57,510 nucleotides of DNA from Desulfoluna sp. (GCF_030145185.1 NZ_JAQYWB010000040.1:1-57510), one strand, 5' to 3'. Positions 17,128-26,225 are shown, counted from the first letter of the stretch. The notes: generated by a model from the sequence alone, not told the origin. Numbers and translations are program-made.

Positions 17128-17970
17128 AAAAAAGTGCCTCCGGCGGCAAGGTGTGCCACCTTGAAAGCGGGTTTACGAATGCGTATCGGGTATCGTAATT
17201 TGTGGGGTAATGCGTCCGCATTCGTGCGACGTGTAAGGCCATGCAACCTGTGTCACAAGGGCATGGCCTGAGGGGGCTTCAGCACAGTCAGCGGTTGGGT
17301 CTACTTTCTCTACAATTTCTCAACGGTTCTTATTTTTGGGCGCGCCGTGCTCCGTCGCGGCATTTAAGTGATCCCGGTGGGAGGGCGTCGCTCGTTGGGA
17401 TGTGATAACGGATGCGAGGCAAGTTTTGGCTGTTTTTTCGTTCCCAGGCTCTGTCTGGGGGTGTTGGGTGCAAGGCTTTGCCTTACCAGTAAGGGAAACC
17501 GTGGCGTGGGGGTGAAATTCACAGGTTATGGTGGTCCCAAGCATGGAGGCAGAGCCTCCGGAGAGCATTCCCAGGCGGAGCCTGGGAACGAGAGAAAAAG
17601 AGCCGCGGCGGAGCGCGGCGCGCCCAGAAGGATGCCGCGGTGTTTCCATGCCATTCTCAAAACCCTGGCAGTATTCACTCTTGGTGGGCACCCTTTCTCT
17701 TCAACGTCTCAACGGTGCTTTTTTACGGGCGCGCCGTGCTCCGTCGCGGCATTTACGTGATACCGGTGGGAAAGAGTCGCTCGTTGGGATGTGATACCGG
17801 ATGCGAGGCATGTTTTGGCCGTTCATGTTTTTGAACCAGACCCATTGATGAAGACCTAAGACGTCAGCCACCAACCCATGGCTTTCTCATAATGGATAGA
17901 GCGCAGCGACTCCTCGAACCAAGCACCAAGCACGAAGAACGAAGAACGAAGAACGTTTTTGATAAAACCT
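17128..17970. repeat. Repeat-dense gap between cobD and the mscS-type gene
   Basis: 17136-17184 is a copy of the gcctccggcggcaaggtg repeat. 17293-17430 and 17681-17822 are direct repeats of about 140 bases (block gcgcgccgtgctccgtcgcgg then ctcgttgggatgtgata). Between them, 17438-17597 is an inverted-orientation copy of the palindromic element at 9738-9898. 17935-17956 is a short tandem gaagaac array. No coding frame here is supported. Confidence 0.85.
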
Positions 17971-19137
17971 TTACTCCCCGACTTCGGCGATGCGTCCCTG
18001 AGTGTCCGTATTATTAGCTTGTGTTCCTACTTGTCTATCTTCCCACGGCAGGGTCTCCACATAGAGAGACTGGCTCGGGAAGGCAAAACCGGTGCCTTCT
18101 TCTTCGACGATCTCTTTAATGGCGCAGATTAACTCCTCTTTCAGCCCCAGCCACTCTCCCCAGACCGTTGTCCGAGTAAAACAGTAGATTTTCATGTCGA
18201 TGGAGGAGTCCGAGAAGTTATCAATGCGGACGAAGAGGGGCGCTGTCGGTGGATTTACGAAGTCTTTATTGTCGCTGATCCAGGTTTCAATTCTCTCCCG
18301 GATCGTGCGAAGCTGTTTGACCGTGGTGCGGTATTCGAGGCCCACGAGCCAGGAGATGCGGCGATAGGTCATGGAGGTAAAGTTGATGACGGTGTTGTCG
18401 GACAAGAGGGTGTTGGGGACAAAGACCGGGGCTTTATCGAATCGCCGGATGCGTGTGGAGCGGAACCCGATTTGTTCCACGGTTCCTTCCACCACGCCGT
18501 TGACCTGAATCCAGTCCCCGATTTTAAAGCGCCGTTCGGCCAGGATCAGGATGCCGGAGATGAGGTTTTTAAAAAGATCCTGGGCGCCCAGGGCCACGGC
18601 CACACCGAAGAGCCCGAGGCCGGCGATGATGGGGCCGACCCGGATGCCCCAGATTTCCAGAATGGTGGCGGCGCCGATAATGGCCAGGGCGGCCCGTGTG
18701 GCCTTGAAGAACCAGTCCAGCAACGATCGGTCAAAGAAATCTTCCAGTTTTCGGAACAGATGGGAGATGGGCAGGATGATATTGAAAAAGCTCCAGAAGA
18801 GGGTGAAGACCACCATGGAGCGGATTAACTTGTCCAGGAGAAAGGCCGCTGTGCCTTCAAAGCCAAGGTACTGCCGGGCGAAGAAGAGGCCGAGGACGAT
18901 GGGCAGAAGATTCAAGGGGGGCTCTAAGGCCGTGAGGATCTTGTCGTCGAGTTGGGTCTCTGTCTTGGATGTGAAATGTTCCAGGCGGTGGAGAATCGAC
19001 CTGGAGATGGTTTTTCGGAGAAGGAGAAAACCAAGAAAAATGGCCATGGCCACCAGAATGCGGCCAATGTCGATACCTAAAAGGCCATTTTTCCAGACAT
19101 CAAGAACTAAATCACCGAAGGCTTTCAACGGTTCCAT
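17971..19137 (-). CDS. Small-conductance mechanosensitive channel (MscS family)
   Basis: Inner-membrane tension-gated channel. About 388 residues from ATG 19137; a longer TTG frame to 19242 would add 35 residues that do not resemble the family. Several N-terminal membrane segments precede the pore helix block GLGLFGVAVALGAQDLFKNL, then the beta-domain motifs RRFKIGDWIQVNG, VEQIGFRSTRIR and VFVPNTLLSDNTVIN. It lies alone on the reverse strand inside the corrin region, divergent from cbiB, so a role in cobamide synthesis is not implied. Confidence 0.92.
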   Translation of the reverse strand: MEPLKAFGDLVLDVWKNGLLGIDIGRILVAMAIFLGFLLLRKTISRSILHRLEHFTSKTETQLDDKILTALEPPLNLLPIVLGLFFARQYLGFEGTAAFLLDKLIRSMVVFTLFWSFFNIILPISHLFRKLEDFFDRSLLDWFFKATRAALAIIGAATILEIWGIRVGPIIAGLGLFGVAVALGAQDLFKNLISGILILAERRFKIGDWIQVNGVVEGTVEQIGFRSTRIRRFDKAPVFVPNTLLSDNTVINFTSMTYRRISWLVGLEYRTTVKQLRTIRERIETWISDNKDFVNPPTAPLFVRIDNFSDSSIDMKIYCFTRTTVWGEWLGLKEELICAIKEIVEEEGTGFAFPSQSLYVETLPWEDRQVGTQANNTDTQGRIAEVGE

Positions 19138-19371
19138 GGCTGTGTGTGCTCCCTTCACGCGGGTCAAGAAACAAGAATGTGTTAAAAAGTTTATATCATC
19201 GCTTTTTTTGCCCCTGACTTCAAGCGAGAAATTCTTCCCCAATCTGCGTGCTTACCTTGACTTTGCGGGTGGCTTTCACTAATCAGGAAAAGGTCGCCCT
19301 CGTCTTTGTTTGCCATGAAAGGGCGTCGGTACGTTTAGAACGATGGATACATTATCAACAGAGGACGAGTC

Positions 19372-20340
19372 ATGTTTCCCATTTCCGAGTGGTATATTTT
19401 ACCTGCAGCCTTTCTTCTGGATCTTCTTGTGGGGGATCCCGCTTTTATTCCGCACCCCATCTGCTGGATGGGAAATCTGATTACAAAGGCCGAGGCCCCG
19501 TTCAGGCGTCTGAAGCTTCCCACCGTGGTCTCCGGCGGGCTGTTTTCTGTTGCCATGGTGGCGGTGGTCTGGGCTGTGGCCACGGCTGTGATGGCTCTGG
19601 CTTCCTTTTTACATGCCGACCTGGCCCGGGTGGTGGAAATCCTGATGATCTGGTTTGCCCTTTCTACCCGTTCTCTTAAAAAGGCGGCCCTTGAAGTCTC
19701 TGATGCTCTTCGCATGGGCGGCCTTGAGGCGGCACGCGTTAAAGTGGGCATGATCGTGGGGCGAGACACCTCGGAACTGGATGAGCGCGGGGTGCTGAAA
19801 GCGGCTGTGGAGACCGTGGCTGAGAATCTCGTGGACGGGGTGATCTCTCCCCTGTTCTTTGCCGCCATCGGCGGGGCGCCCTTTGCCATGGCATATAAGA
19901 TGATTAATACCCTGGACTCCATGGTGGGGTATCGCAACGAGAAGTACCTGTATTTTGGCAGGGTCTCGGCCCGTGTGGATGATGTGGCCAACTTCATCCC
20001 CGCTCGCCTCTCTGTTTTTTGTGTGGCGGTTGCAAGCTATGGACTCACGCGGCGTTGGAAAGAGATTTTAACCTCTGCCTGGCGTGATGGTCGCAATCAC
20101 CTCAGCCCCAATGCCGGTTTCCCGGAGGCGTCCTTTGCCGCAGCCCTGGAGGTGACCATGGGGGGGCCTTCTGTCTATTTTGGGAAGGTGGTTGAAAAGC
20201 AATACATCTGTGGGGAGCACAAAAACAATCCGTATGGTGCCTCCACCGTGGAGAAAGCCTGCCGGTTGATGGTCTGGTCGGCGGCGGTGTCTCTGTTTGG
20301 GGCCATGACCCTCGCTCATTTAATGAATATGGTGGCCTGA
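19372..20340 (+). CDS. cbiB: Adenosylcobinamide-phosphate synthase
   Basis: Membrane enzyme that couples the aminopropanol phosphate linker to adenosylcobyric acid, using the product of cobD. 322 residues. The N-terminal FLLDLLVGDPAFIPHP, then VGRDTSELDERGV, ETVAENLVDGVISPLFF and GYRNEKYLYFGRVSARVDDVAN (split here: the last block begins GYRNEKYLYFG) are characteristic. A TTGACT hexamer near 19257 with TAATCA 17 bases later is a possible promoter in the divergent region. It is separated from the other corrin genes by the mscS-type gene. Confidence 0.94.
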   Translation: MFPISEWYILPAAFLLDLLVGDPAFIPHPICWMGNLITKAEAPFRRLKLPTVVSGGLFSVAMVAVVWAVATAVMALASFLHADLARVVEILMIWFALSTRSLKKAALEVSDALRMGGLEAARVKVGMIVGRDTSELDERGVLKAAVETVAENLVDGVISPLFFAAIGGAPFAMAYKMINTLDSMVGYRNEKYLYFGRVSARVDDVANFIPARLSVFCVAVASYGLTRRWKEILTSAWRDGRNHLSPNAGFPEASFAAALEVTMGGPSVYFGKVVEKQYICGEHKNNPYGASTVEKACRLMVWSAAVSLFGAMTLAHLMNMVA

Positions 20341-20557
20341 CAAAGGCCGGTTGTGGTATAGGGTATTCTTTTTTGATTCAACGATGTAGCATGCGAAATA
20401 TGTGCAGAAAAGTTCCGTTGCAATCCGGTTGTGGGTAAGTCCGCATCCGGCTGCCCGTGTGCTGCCATGCCATAAATAGAGTCCGGAGTTCGGAGTTCGG
20501 AGCATCCCGAGGTGCGCGGGGAGTCACGCATCGGAAGTGAAACCAAGAGATACTATC

Positions 20558-21496
20558 ATGAATATCGCATTTGATTTGATGAAGGTAACGGAGGCTGCAG
20601 CCATTGAAGCAGCCAAATGGGTGGGTACCGGACGAAAGAAAGCCGGAGACGGTGCAGCGGTGGCTGCCATGCGCCAGGCCTTTTCATCCATCGACCTTGC
20701 CGGGCGTGTGGTGATCGGGGAGGGCGAGAAGGACGAGGCCCCCATGCTGTATACCGGGGAAGAAGTGGGCAACGGCCGTGGCCTTGCCGTGGATATCGCC
20801 GTGGACCCTGTGGAAGGGACCAACCTGATGGCTTTAGGGCGTCCCAACGCCATTGCCGTGCTGGGTGCGGCACCCCGTGGGTCCATGTATGACCCCGGTC
20901 CAAGTTTTTATATGCAGAAGCTGGTGGTTCCCAAGGAGGCGTCACAGGTTGTGGACATCGACGCCCCGGTGGAGGACAACCTTGATCATACGGCCAGGGC
21001 TTTGGGCAAAGACGTTCGCGATCTGGTGATTTTTGTCCTCGACAAGCCGCGCCATGTGGAATTGATTCAGCGTATCCGAGCCAAGGGCGCCAGGGTTCAG
21101 CTGCACACTGACGGTGATGTGGCCGGATCCCTGATGGCCGTGACCCCGGGGTCCGGTGTGGATATGATGCTGGGAACCGGTGGGACGCCTGAGGGCGTGA
21201 TCTCTGCCTGTGCTGTGGTGGCTCTGGGTGGGGCCATTTTTGGTCGCCTTGCTCCCAAGACCGAAGCGGAGCGTAAGACGGTTCTCGAGTACGGCACAGA
21301 TATCGACAAACTCCTGACCACCAACGATCTGGTGGACAGCGACAAGGCTTGCTTTGTTGCCACAGGTATCTCCGGCGGGACCTTTCTTGCCGGTGTCGAA
21401 AATGACGCCTCGGGAATTGTGACCCACTCCATGGTTCTTGACGGCGGGTCAGGGCACCTTTGCATGGTCCGCTCCGTTCATACAAATATCGGATAA
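20558..21496 (+). CDS. glpX: Fructose-1,6-bisphosphatase, class II
   Basis: Gluconeogenic phosphatase. About 312 residues. ATG 20558 is preferred to GTG 20537 because family similarity begins with MNIAFDLMKVTEAAA. The lithium-sensitive phosphatase motif DPVEGTN is present, with IGEGEKDEAPML and the phosphate-binding GTGGTPEGV. The region upstream has a small tandem repeat (agttcgg at about 20480-20500). Not part of the corrin pathway. Confidence 0.95.
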   Translation: MNIAFDLMKVTEAAAIEAAKWVGTGRKKAGDGAAVAAMRQAFSSIDLAGRVVIGEGEKDEAPMLYTGEEVGNGRGLAVDIAVDPVEGTNLMALGRPNAIAVLGAAPRGSMYDPGPSFYMQKLVVPKEASQVVDIDAPVEDNLDHTARALGKDVRDLVIFVLDKPRHVELIQRIRAKGARVQLHTDGDVAGSLMAVTPGSGVDMMLGTGGTPEGVISACAVVALGGAIFGRLAPKTEAERKTVLEYGTDIDKLLTTNDLVDSDKACFVATGISGGTFLAGVENDASGIVTHSMVLDGGSGHLCMVRSVHTNIG

Positions 21497-21535
21497 CGGA
21501 CGTCTTTTTTTCCGTCTTTTATCCATAGAAAAGCC

Positions 21536-21557
21536 CCTCCGGCAGTTCTGCCGGAGG
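21536..21557. terminator. Hairpin after glpX
   Basis: Perfect 10-bp stem (cctccggcag / ctgccggagg) with a 2-base loop 40 bases after the glpX stop. No U-run follows directly, so it may be a weak terminator or an mRNA 3'-protecting stem. Confidence 0.5.
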
Positions 21558-21728
21558 CCAAACCTTTCCCCTAATCTTTTAAAGAGGCTTTGACAAACAG
21601 GTGCAGCCGATCTTTCCGACGTGCCACGGAATCGTTATGCAATCGAAATTAATCAGTCAAGAAAGCGATCCTTACAACCCCACGCCCCTGTCTGTACTTG
21701 ACAAACGCTTCATCGATTGGAGAGCTCT

Positions 21729-23222
21729 ATGATCATCCTGAAAAGTGCCGATCTGTCCCGGCGGCGATTTACCAACATTGTGGTCCCTGTTTGCGAAAAA
21801 AAATCCGTTACCGCTGAGGCCAAACTGGCGGCCCTGGTGGACGACGTGCTTTCTTTGCCTGAATTTGAGGGGAAGGAAGACGACGTCCTGATGCGTTATT
21901 CCACCGGTGGCATCAAGGCAGATCGCCTCATTTTTCTTGGCCTGGGCAAAGCCAAGCAGGTGGATGAGGAAGGTTTGCGTCGGATGTCTGCCAAAGGGGT
22001 GCGCCGTGCCTTGGAGCTGGGTCAGTCCAAGGTCTCTATCGTGATGCCCGATATCGAAACCCTCAAGATTGATCGGGACCGTCAGGTCTTCGCCGTGATT
22101 GAGGGCGCCTTGATGGCCAATCATCTTTTTCATCGCTATCGGAGTAAGAAGGCGAGCAAGGTGAAGCCCCTTGTCGCTATTGAGGTCCTTATTGCCCGAA
22201 ATGAGGTGAATCGCTTGCGTGCGGTGGCGGAAAAAGCTGTGATGCTGGTCACCGGCTCTCTTCTGGCGCGGGACTGGGTCTCGACACCTCCCATGGACAA
22301 GATCCCAGAGAAATTTGCCGCCATGGTGGAAAAGAGCCTGGAAGAGGTCTCGATTCCTGTGGAGATTAAAGACCACAAGGAGCTGGCCAATATGCACTTC
22401 GGGGCCATGTTGGGGGTGGCTATGGGCAGCGACAGCCCGGCGCGTCTGGTGGTGGCGGATTACCATCCCGAAGGGGCCACAAAGACGGTGGTGCTTGTGG
22501 GCAAGGGCGTGACCTACGATTCGGGCGGACTCAACCTTAAGCCCGCCGATGGCCTTAAAGACATGAAGAGCGATATGGCAGGGGCCGCCGCCGTGGCGGG
22601 GACTCTCTATAACGTGGGGCAGCTTCGACCTGATGTGCGCGTGGTGGGTGTGATGCCTCTGGTGGAGAATATGCCATCTGGAAAAGCGCTGCGCGTCGGT
22701 GACGTGCTGAAGAGCCACTCCGGAAAGACCATTGAAGTGGGAAATACCGATGCTGAAGGGCGTCTGATTCTGGCCGATGCCCTGTCCTGGGCGGCCAAGA
22801 CCTATAAACCTGATCTTATGATTGACCTGGCGACGTTGACCGGCGCCTGTGTGGTGGCGCTGGGGCAGGATATAGCAGGGGTGTTTGCCAATGACGACAA
22901 GCTTGCCAAAGCCATCACCCTTTCGTCAGATCGGGTCCATGAGCGCTGCTGGCCCCTTCCCATGCCCGAGGATTACAAGGTGCATTTGAAAAGTGAGATT
23001 GCCGACATTGCCAATGTGGCCGGGCATCGATGGGGGGGCGCCACGACGGCTGCCCTCTTCCTCTCGGAGTTTGTGGGGAAATCCCGATGGGCTCATATCG
23101 ACATCGCCGGTCCGGCTTTTACCCACAAAGACAGCCCTTATATTCGTCCCGGGGGCACAGGCTTCGGTGTTCGTCTGCTTTGCGATCTGCTGTTTGATGA
23201 AGAGAGCGCCCTGAAAATCTGA
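21729..23222 (+). CDS. pepA: Leucyl aminopeptidase (M17)
   Basis: Cytosolic two-metal exopeptidase. About 497 residues. ATG 21729 is preceded by GGAGAG at 5-6 bases; a TTG at 21717 is less likely. The C-terminal catalytic domain has VGKGVTYDSGGLNLKP with the metal-binding lysine and aspartate, MKSDMAGAAAV, and the signature NTDAEGRLILADAL. The N-terminal half is the usual regulatory domain. The gene ends at a strong terminator shared with the convergent neighbour. Confidence 0.97.
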   Translation: MIILKSADLSRRRFTNIVVPVCEKKSVTAEAKLAALVDDVLSLPEFEGKEDDVLMRYSTGGIKADRLIFLGLGKAKQVDEEGLRRMSAKGVRRALELGQSKVSIVMPDIETLKIDRDRQVFAVIEGALMANHLFHRYRSKKASKVKPLVAIEVLIARNEVNRLRAVAEKAVMLVTGSLLARDWVSTPPMDKIPEKFAAMVEKSLEEVSIPVEIKDHKELANMHFGAMLGVAMGSDSPARLVVADYHPEGATKTVVLVGKGVTYDSGGLNLKPADGLKDMKSDMAGAAAVAGTLYNVGQLRPDVRVVGVMPLVENMPSGKALRVGDVLKSHSGKTIEVGNTDAEGRLILADALSWAAKTYKPDLMIDLATLTGACVVALGQDIAGVFANDDKLAKAITLSSDRVHERCWPLPMPEDYKVHLKSEIADIANVAGHRWGGATTAALFLSEFVGKSRWAHIDIAGPAFTHKDSPYIRPGGTGFGVRLLCDLLFDEESALKI

Positions 23223-23245
23223 TTCTTAGATGATTTTTTATGATG

Positions 23246-23284
23246 AAAGGCCGAATTTCCAATGGGAAGTTCGGCCTTTTTTTA
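23246..23284. terminator. Bidirectional rho-independent terminator
   Basis: Stem aaaggccgaa paired with ttcggccttt, extended by tttcc/ggaag, followed by seven T on the plus strand and preceded by three A. It lies between the convergent pepA and MBL-fold genes and can end both transcripts. Confidence 0.9.
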
Positions 23285-24079
23285 TGAGGCTTTCTTCGCC
23301 TGCCGTCTTTCCCGGTAATACCGTTTCATTACCGGAGAGAACCGTTCCAGTTTTCTGAACCGCTTCAATCCCGGGGGCAGCCCTTTATCGATCTCTTTCA
23401 GCATGGCGTCCACGATGGCAGGAAAATCGGTCACCTGCTGTGGGCCACCATGGGCCATGAGGAGATGTTTTACATCAAGATGGCGGAGTTTTTCGATGCT
23501 TTCCCGCATCTCTTTTTTCATGGAGACCGGAAAAGGGGGGCGGTAACCGGACCCGACTTTCAGGATGACATCCGCGGCATAGAGGGTTTGGGTTTCCGCG
23601 TGGTAGAGCACCACATCGTGGGAGGTGTGTCCCGGGGTTTCAATGACCTGCCAGTCTTCAAACCCGGGAAGTCTGTCTCCCTCTTTGAGGGGGTGATCGT
23701 AGAGAAGGTGTTTTTTGTAATAGATCATCTCGAAGGGGTATTTCAGGGTCCACGCCACAAAGTGGCCTAGCATGATGTCGATTTTGTGTTGGAGTCCTCC
23801 GGAAAAACCAGCGTACCATTGATTGATGTCTTTTGGGGCGGCCACGGGAATCGCGTGGCGTTTGCGAAGGGTGGGGGCTCCTCCAGCATGGTCCGGGTGG
23901 GTGTGAGACGCCACTGCCAGGGCGATCTGGCTCATCGGTCGATTCAGGCGGCGTTTCATGACCTCTTCAATACGTGGGACATCGCTTCGGCAGCCGGAAT
24001 CGATCAACAGTACCCTGTCTTCATAGACGGCCAGGTAGAGGGTTTCGATATAGCCGTCCACGGCATGGATCGTGAACAT
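23282..24079 (-). CDS. MBL-fold metallo-hydrolase
   Basis: About 265 residues. The metal-binding motif ASHTHPDHAGG (HxHxDH), a downstream His in ETPGHTSHDV, an Asp in AADVI and a final His in MAHGG make a complete glyoxalase II/beta-lactamase-fold centre. ATG 24079 has AAGGA 9 bases upstream; an ATG at 24088 directly abuts that AAGGA and is less likely. The C-terminus (residues about 200-265) is basic and helical. Substrate is not predictable; it stands alone. Confidence 0.88.
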   Translation of the reverse strand: MFTIHAVDGYIETLYLAVYEDRVLLIDSGCRSDVPRIEEVMKRRLNRPMSQIALAVASHTHPDHAGGAPTLRKRHAIPVAAPKDINQWYAGFSGGLQHKIDIMLGHFVAWTLKYPFEMIYYKKHLLYDHPLKEGDRLPGFEDWQVIETPGHTSHDVVLYHAETQTLYAADVILKVGSGYRPPFPVSMKKEMRESIEKLRHLDVKHLLMAHGGPQQVTDFPAIVDAMLKEIDKGLPPGLKRFRKLERFSPVMKRYYRERRQAKKAS

Positions 24080-24194
24080 GGGAGGCATTCCTTGATGGGT
24101 GGGTCGTAGGTGTCAGGTGATAGTTAAAGTAAAGTTTAGGTATGGGGTGGGTTTCTGTCAAGGCATGATTGGTGTTGGAGAAAGGGGGGGAGAG

Positions 24195-24413
24195 TCAGGC
24201 GATGATACAATTTTTGTCACGTTTGGGCTTTTGGGGAGGCTTGGGCTGAAAATGGAGACAGGGACGGCCTGAGCTTTTAAAAACGGTCACAGAGGGCAGG
24301 TTGGGCCCTTTAAAACCCATGATCCGACATCCGTAGGGGTGTTGTTTGTCCCAGGTGACAAAGAAGTGGGCGCATGCCCTGCAATTAATTCGTTTGTGAG
24401 TCGTCATCGTCAT
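24195..24413 (-). CDS. Small Cys-rich conserved protein (putative zinc-binding)
   Basis: About 72 residues from ATG 24413 (ATG 24407 also possible). A longer frame to 24509 would run through the tRNA terminator. Four cysteines in [20 protein letters not shown] and SGRPCLHF, plus aromatic residues and a basic tail, suggest a small zinc-binding fold. I recall short proteins of this pattern in Desulfobacterota but know no function. It lies just beyond the terminator of the first tRNA-Leu gene on the same strand. Confidence 0.65.
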   Translation of the reverse strand: MTMTTHKRINCRACAHFFVTWDKQHPYGCRIMGFKGPNLPSVTVFKSSGRPCLHFQPKPPQKPKRDKNCIIA

Positions 24414-24513
24414 TAAACGCAGTTTTGGAGTGTTCGGGGTTTTCGTTATTTTTTTTAAGGGGCGGTCTCTGATCTGCCGTTTTTTTATCACAGGTAGGGA
24501 TGAAGACAAAACA

Positions 24514-24546
24514 AAAAAGCCGCTGGATATAAATCCAACGGCTTTT
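24514..24546 (-). terminator. Terminator of tRNA-Leu copy A
   Basis: On the reverse strand, stem aaaagccgttggat / atccagcggcttttt with one mismatch, followed by a T-run. It begins 11 bases after the tRNA 3' end. Confidence 0.85.
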
Positions 24547-24556
24547 GTTTTTTAAC

Positions 24557-24641
24557 TGGTACCGAAGGGGAGACTTGAACTCCCACGGGTTGCCCCACAC
24601 GGCCCTCAACCGTGCGCGTCTACCAATTCCGCCACTTCGGC
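24557..24641 (-). tRNA. tRNA-Leu (GAG), copy A
   Basis: 85 nt including encoded CCA. Acceptor GCCGAAG pairs with CTTCGGT, so the first pair is G1-U72. The anticodon loop is TTGAGGG (anticodon GAG), the variable arm TGGGGCAACCCG makes it a class II tRNA, and the T-arm is GGGAGTTCAAGTCTCCC. Reads CUC/CUU codons. Same sequence as copies B and C. Confidence 0.97.
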
Positions 24642-24653
24642 AAATGTGAAAGC

Positions 24654-24683
24654 TTTATAGCATCGGGATGCAGGCTTGAGCAA
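24654..24683 (-). promoter_or_regulatory. Promoter of tRNA-Leu copy A
   Basis: Reverse-strand TTGCTC (24678-24683) and TATAAA (24654-24659) separated by 18 bases, ending 12 bases before the tRNA 5' end. The same arrangement recurs at copies B and C. Confidence 0.75.
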
Positions 24684-25011
24684 GGGTTTTTGAGGCGGTT
24701 TCATCTTTTTTTGGGGCCGTTTGGGGCAAGGGGCCGGAAAAGAAGATTTTAATGCACTCGGCTTCGAAGATTATATCGGCAGCCTGGTGGAAAGGGGAGA
24801 GCAGGATACCCGCTTGGAACATGGATGGACCTGTCTTGGCGAGAGACATTTATGAAGCCTTGACGACGTCAACCACGCTTCAACTGCCCATGCTTGGCTT
24901 TTTTATCACTGATGGAGCGCAGCGACTCCCAAGCACACCGCACGAAGCACCTTTTTTAAACACCCATGCCCGTGCTGATGGCTGAGAAAGAGTGGGTATC
25001 AGAAACAAAAA

Positions 25012-25039
25012 ACCCCCTTGCTGTTTCCAGCAAGGGGGT
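25012..25039 (-). terminator. Terminator of tRNA-Leu copy B
   Basis: 12-bp perfect stem (acccccttgctg / cagcaagggggt) with a 4-base loop, followed on the reverse strand by a T-run. Confidence 0.9.
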
Positions 25040-25045
25040 CAAAAA

Positions 25046-25130
25046 TGGTACCGAAGGGGAGACTTGAACTCCCACGGGTTGCCCCACACGGCCCTCAACC
25101 GTGCGCGTCTACCAATTCCGCCACTTCGGC
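25046..25130 (-). tRNA. tRNA-Leu (GAG), copy B
   Basis: 85 nt with encoded CCA; identical to copy A as far as I can align it, including G1-U72. Lies 489 bases from copy A within a duplicated block. Confidence 0.97.
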
Positions 25131-26092
25131 AAATGTGAGAGCGTTATAGCATCGGTATGCGGGCTTGAGCAAGGGTTTTTGAGGCGGTTTCATCTTTTTT
25201 TGGGGCTGTTTGGGGCAAGGGTCCGGAAAAGAAGATTTTAATGCAATCGGCTTCGGGGATTATATCGGCAGGCTGGTGGAAAGAGGAGAGCAGGATACCC
25301 GCAGGGAACATGGATGGACCTGTCTTGGCGAGAGACATTTATGAAGCCTTGACGACGTCAACCACGGTTCAACCGTCCATGCTTTGTCAGCGGCGTCTTC
25401 TCGCTCCCAGGCTCTGCTCTGCCTGGGAGTGTCGGGTGTAAGGCTCCGCCTTGCCTGTACGAAAAGCCATGACGCAGGGGGGGGGGGCATGGTGGTTGTG
25501 AGAAAGCGTATGTGTTGTGTTTTTATGGTGACGTAACCCGAGCATGGACCCCCGGTCATCCGGTTGTTCCTGCGTTGCAGAGTATTTCAGGTTGCGGTCA
25601 GGCCGTATGCAACGACTCTCCGGAGAGCCGGGGAAGACGATTCCATCGAGCATGGCGGCCTTTTTGATACGCACCTGTTTCTGGCTTTGTGGGCCCGGCC
25701 GGCTTGACGGTACCCTGCGATTTTCGTCTTTCCCGCGCAGGCGGGAATCCATGTATGAAAATCCGTATCGTCCTCATTTTTACAATGAAGTACCGGGTGG
25801 ATGTGTCGGGTGCGCCGTGCGCACCGTCAGGCGTATCGCAAACCGGAAACACCGAATTTTGAAATAAGACTCGTGGTCATCGTTAACTGGCGAGGCCGAT
25901 GGTCCTCTCTACGGTAGAAGGTGCGGGAGCCGCACCCTACGCGGTGATGAAAAGACGTGACGTATTGGCATTTGAATCATTCTGTGATTTGCCTCGATCG
26001 ACCTGGCAAAGGCAAGCTGAATAGTTACGAACGTTTTTAAACATCCATGCCCATAATGATGGCTGAGAAAGAGTGGGCATCAGAAAACAAAA
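25131..26092. repeat. Long gap between tRNA-Leu copies B and C, with repeats
   Basis: 25131-25385 repeats the flank of copy A. 25395-25500 is a partial palindromic REP-like element (ctcccaggctctgctctgcc, then taaggctccgccttgcc) that decays after an 11-base G-run at 25477-25487. 25729-25753 holds cccgcgcaggcggg, a common short palindrome. The remainder to 26041 shows no gene I can support. Confidence 0.75.
25143..25172 (-). promoter_or_regulatory. Promoter of tRNA-Leu copy B
   Basis: Reverse-strand TTGCTC (25167-25172) and TATAAC (25143-25148), 18-base spacer, at the same position relative to the tRNA as in copy A. Confidence 0.75.
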
Positions 26093-26122
26093 AACCCCCT
26101 TGCTGTTTCCAGCAAGGGGGTT
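26093..26122 (-). terminator. Terminator of tRNA-Leu copy C
   Basis: Same stem as at copy B (cccccttgctg / cagcaaggggg) with a reverse-strand T-run. Confidence 0.9.
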
Positions 26123-26128
26123 AAAAAA

Positions 26129-26213
26129 TGGTACCGAAGGGGAGACTTGAACTCCCACGGGTTGCCCCACACGGCCCTCAACCGTGCGCGTCTACCAATT
26201 CCGCCACTTCGGC
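26129..26213 (-). tRNA. tRNA-Leu (GAG), copy C
   Basis: 85 nt with CCA, same sequence as copies A and B, G1-U72. Its downstream flank matches copy B; its upstream flank does not, so it marks one boundary of the duplication. Confidence 0.97.
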
Positions 26214-26225
26214 AAATTCAAAAGG

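Larger units (their letters stand above)
24642..25045. repeat. Duplicated flank of tRNA-Leu copies A and B
   Basis: 24642 to about 24900 is nearly identical to 25131-25385 (upstream flank of the tRNA gene). 24961-25045 (downstream flank with terminator) is nearly identical to 26042-26128. The block unit is therefore terminator, tRNA and about 255 bp of upstream DNA. No gene is supported within it. It also holds a ggagcgcagcgactcc motif near 24915, similar to ones near 17893 and 45202. Confidence 0.9.

Noticed and set aside
17368-17760. Frame of 130 codons in the cobD-mscS gap
   Set aside because: Composed of the palindromic element and the 140-base direct repeat; no ribosome-binding site or recognisable domain.
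20556-21485. 309-codon reverse frame opposite glpX
   Set aside because: Arg/Pro/His-rich antisense shadow; the glpX frame carries all family motifs.
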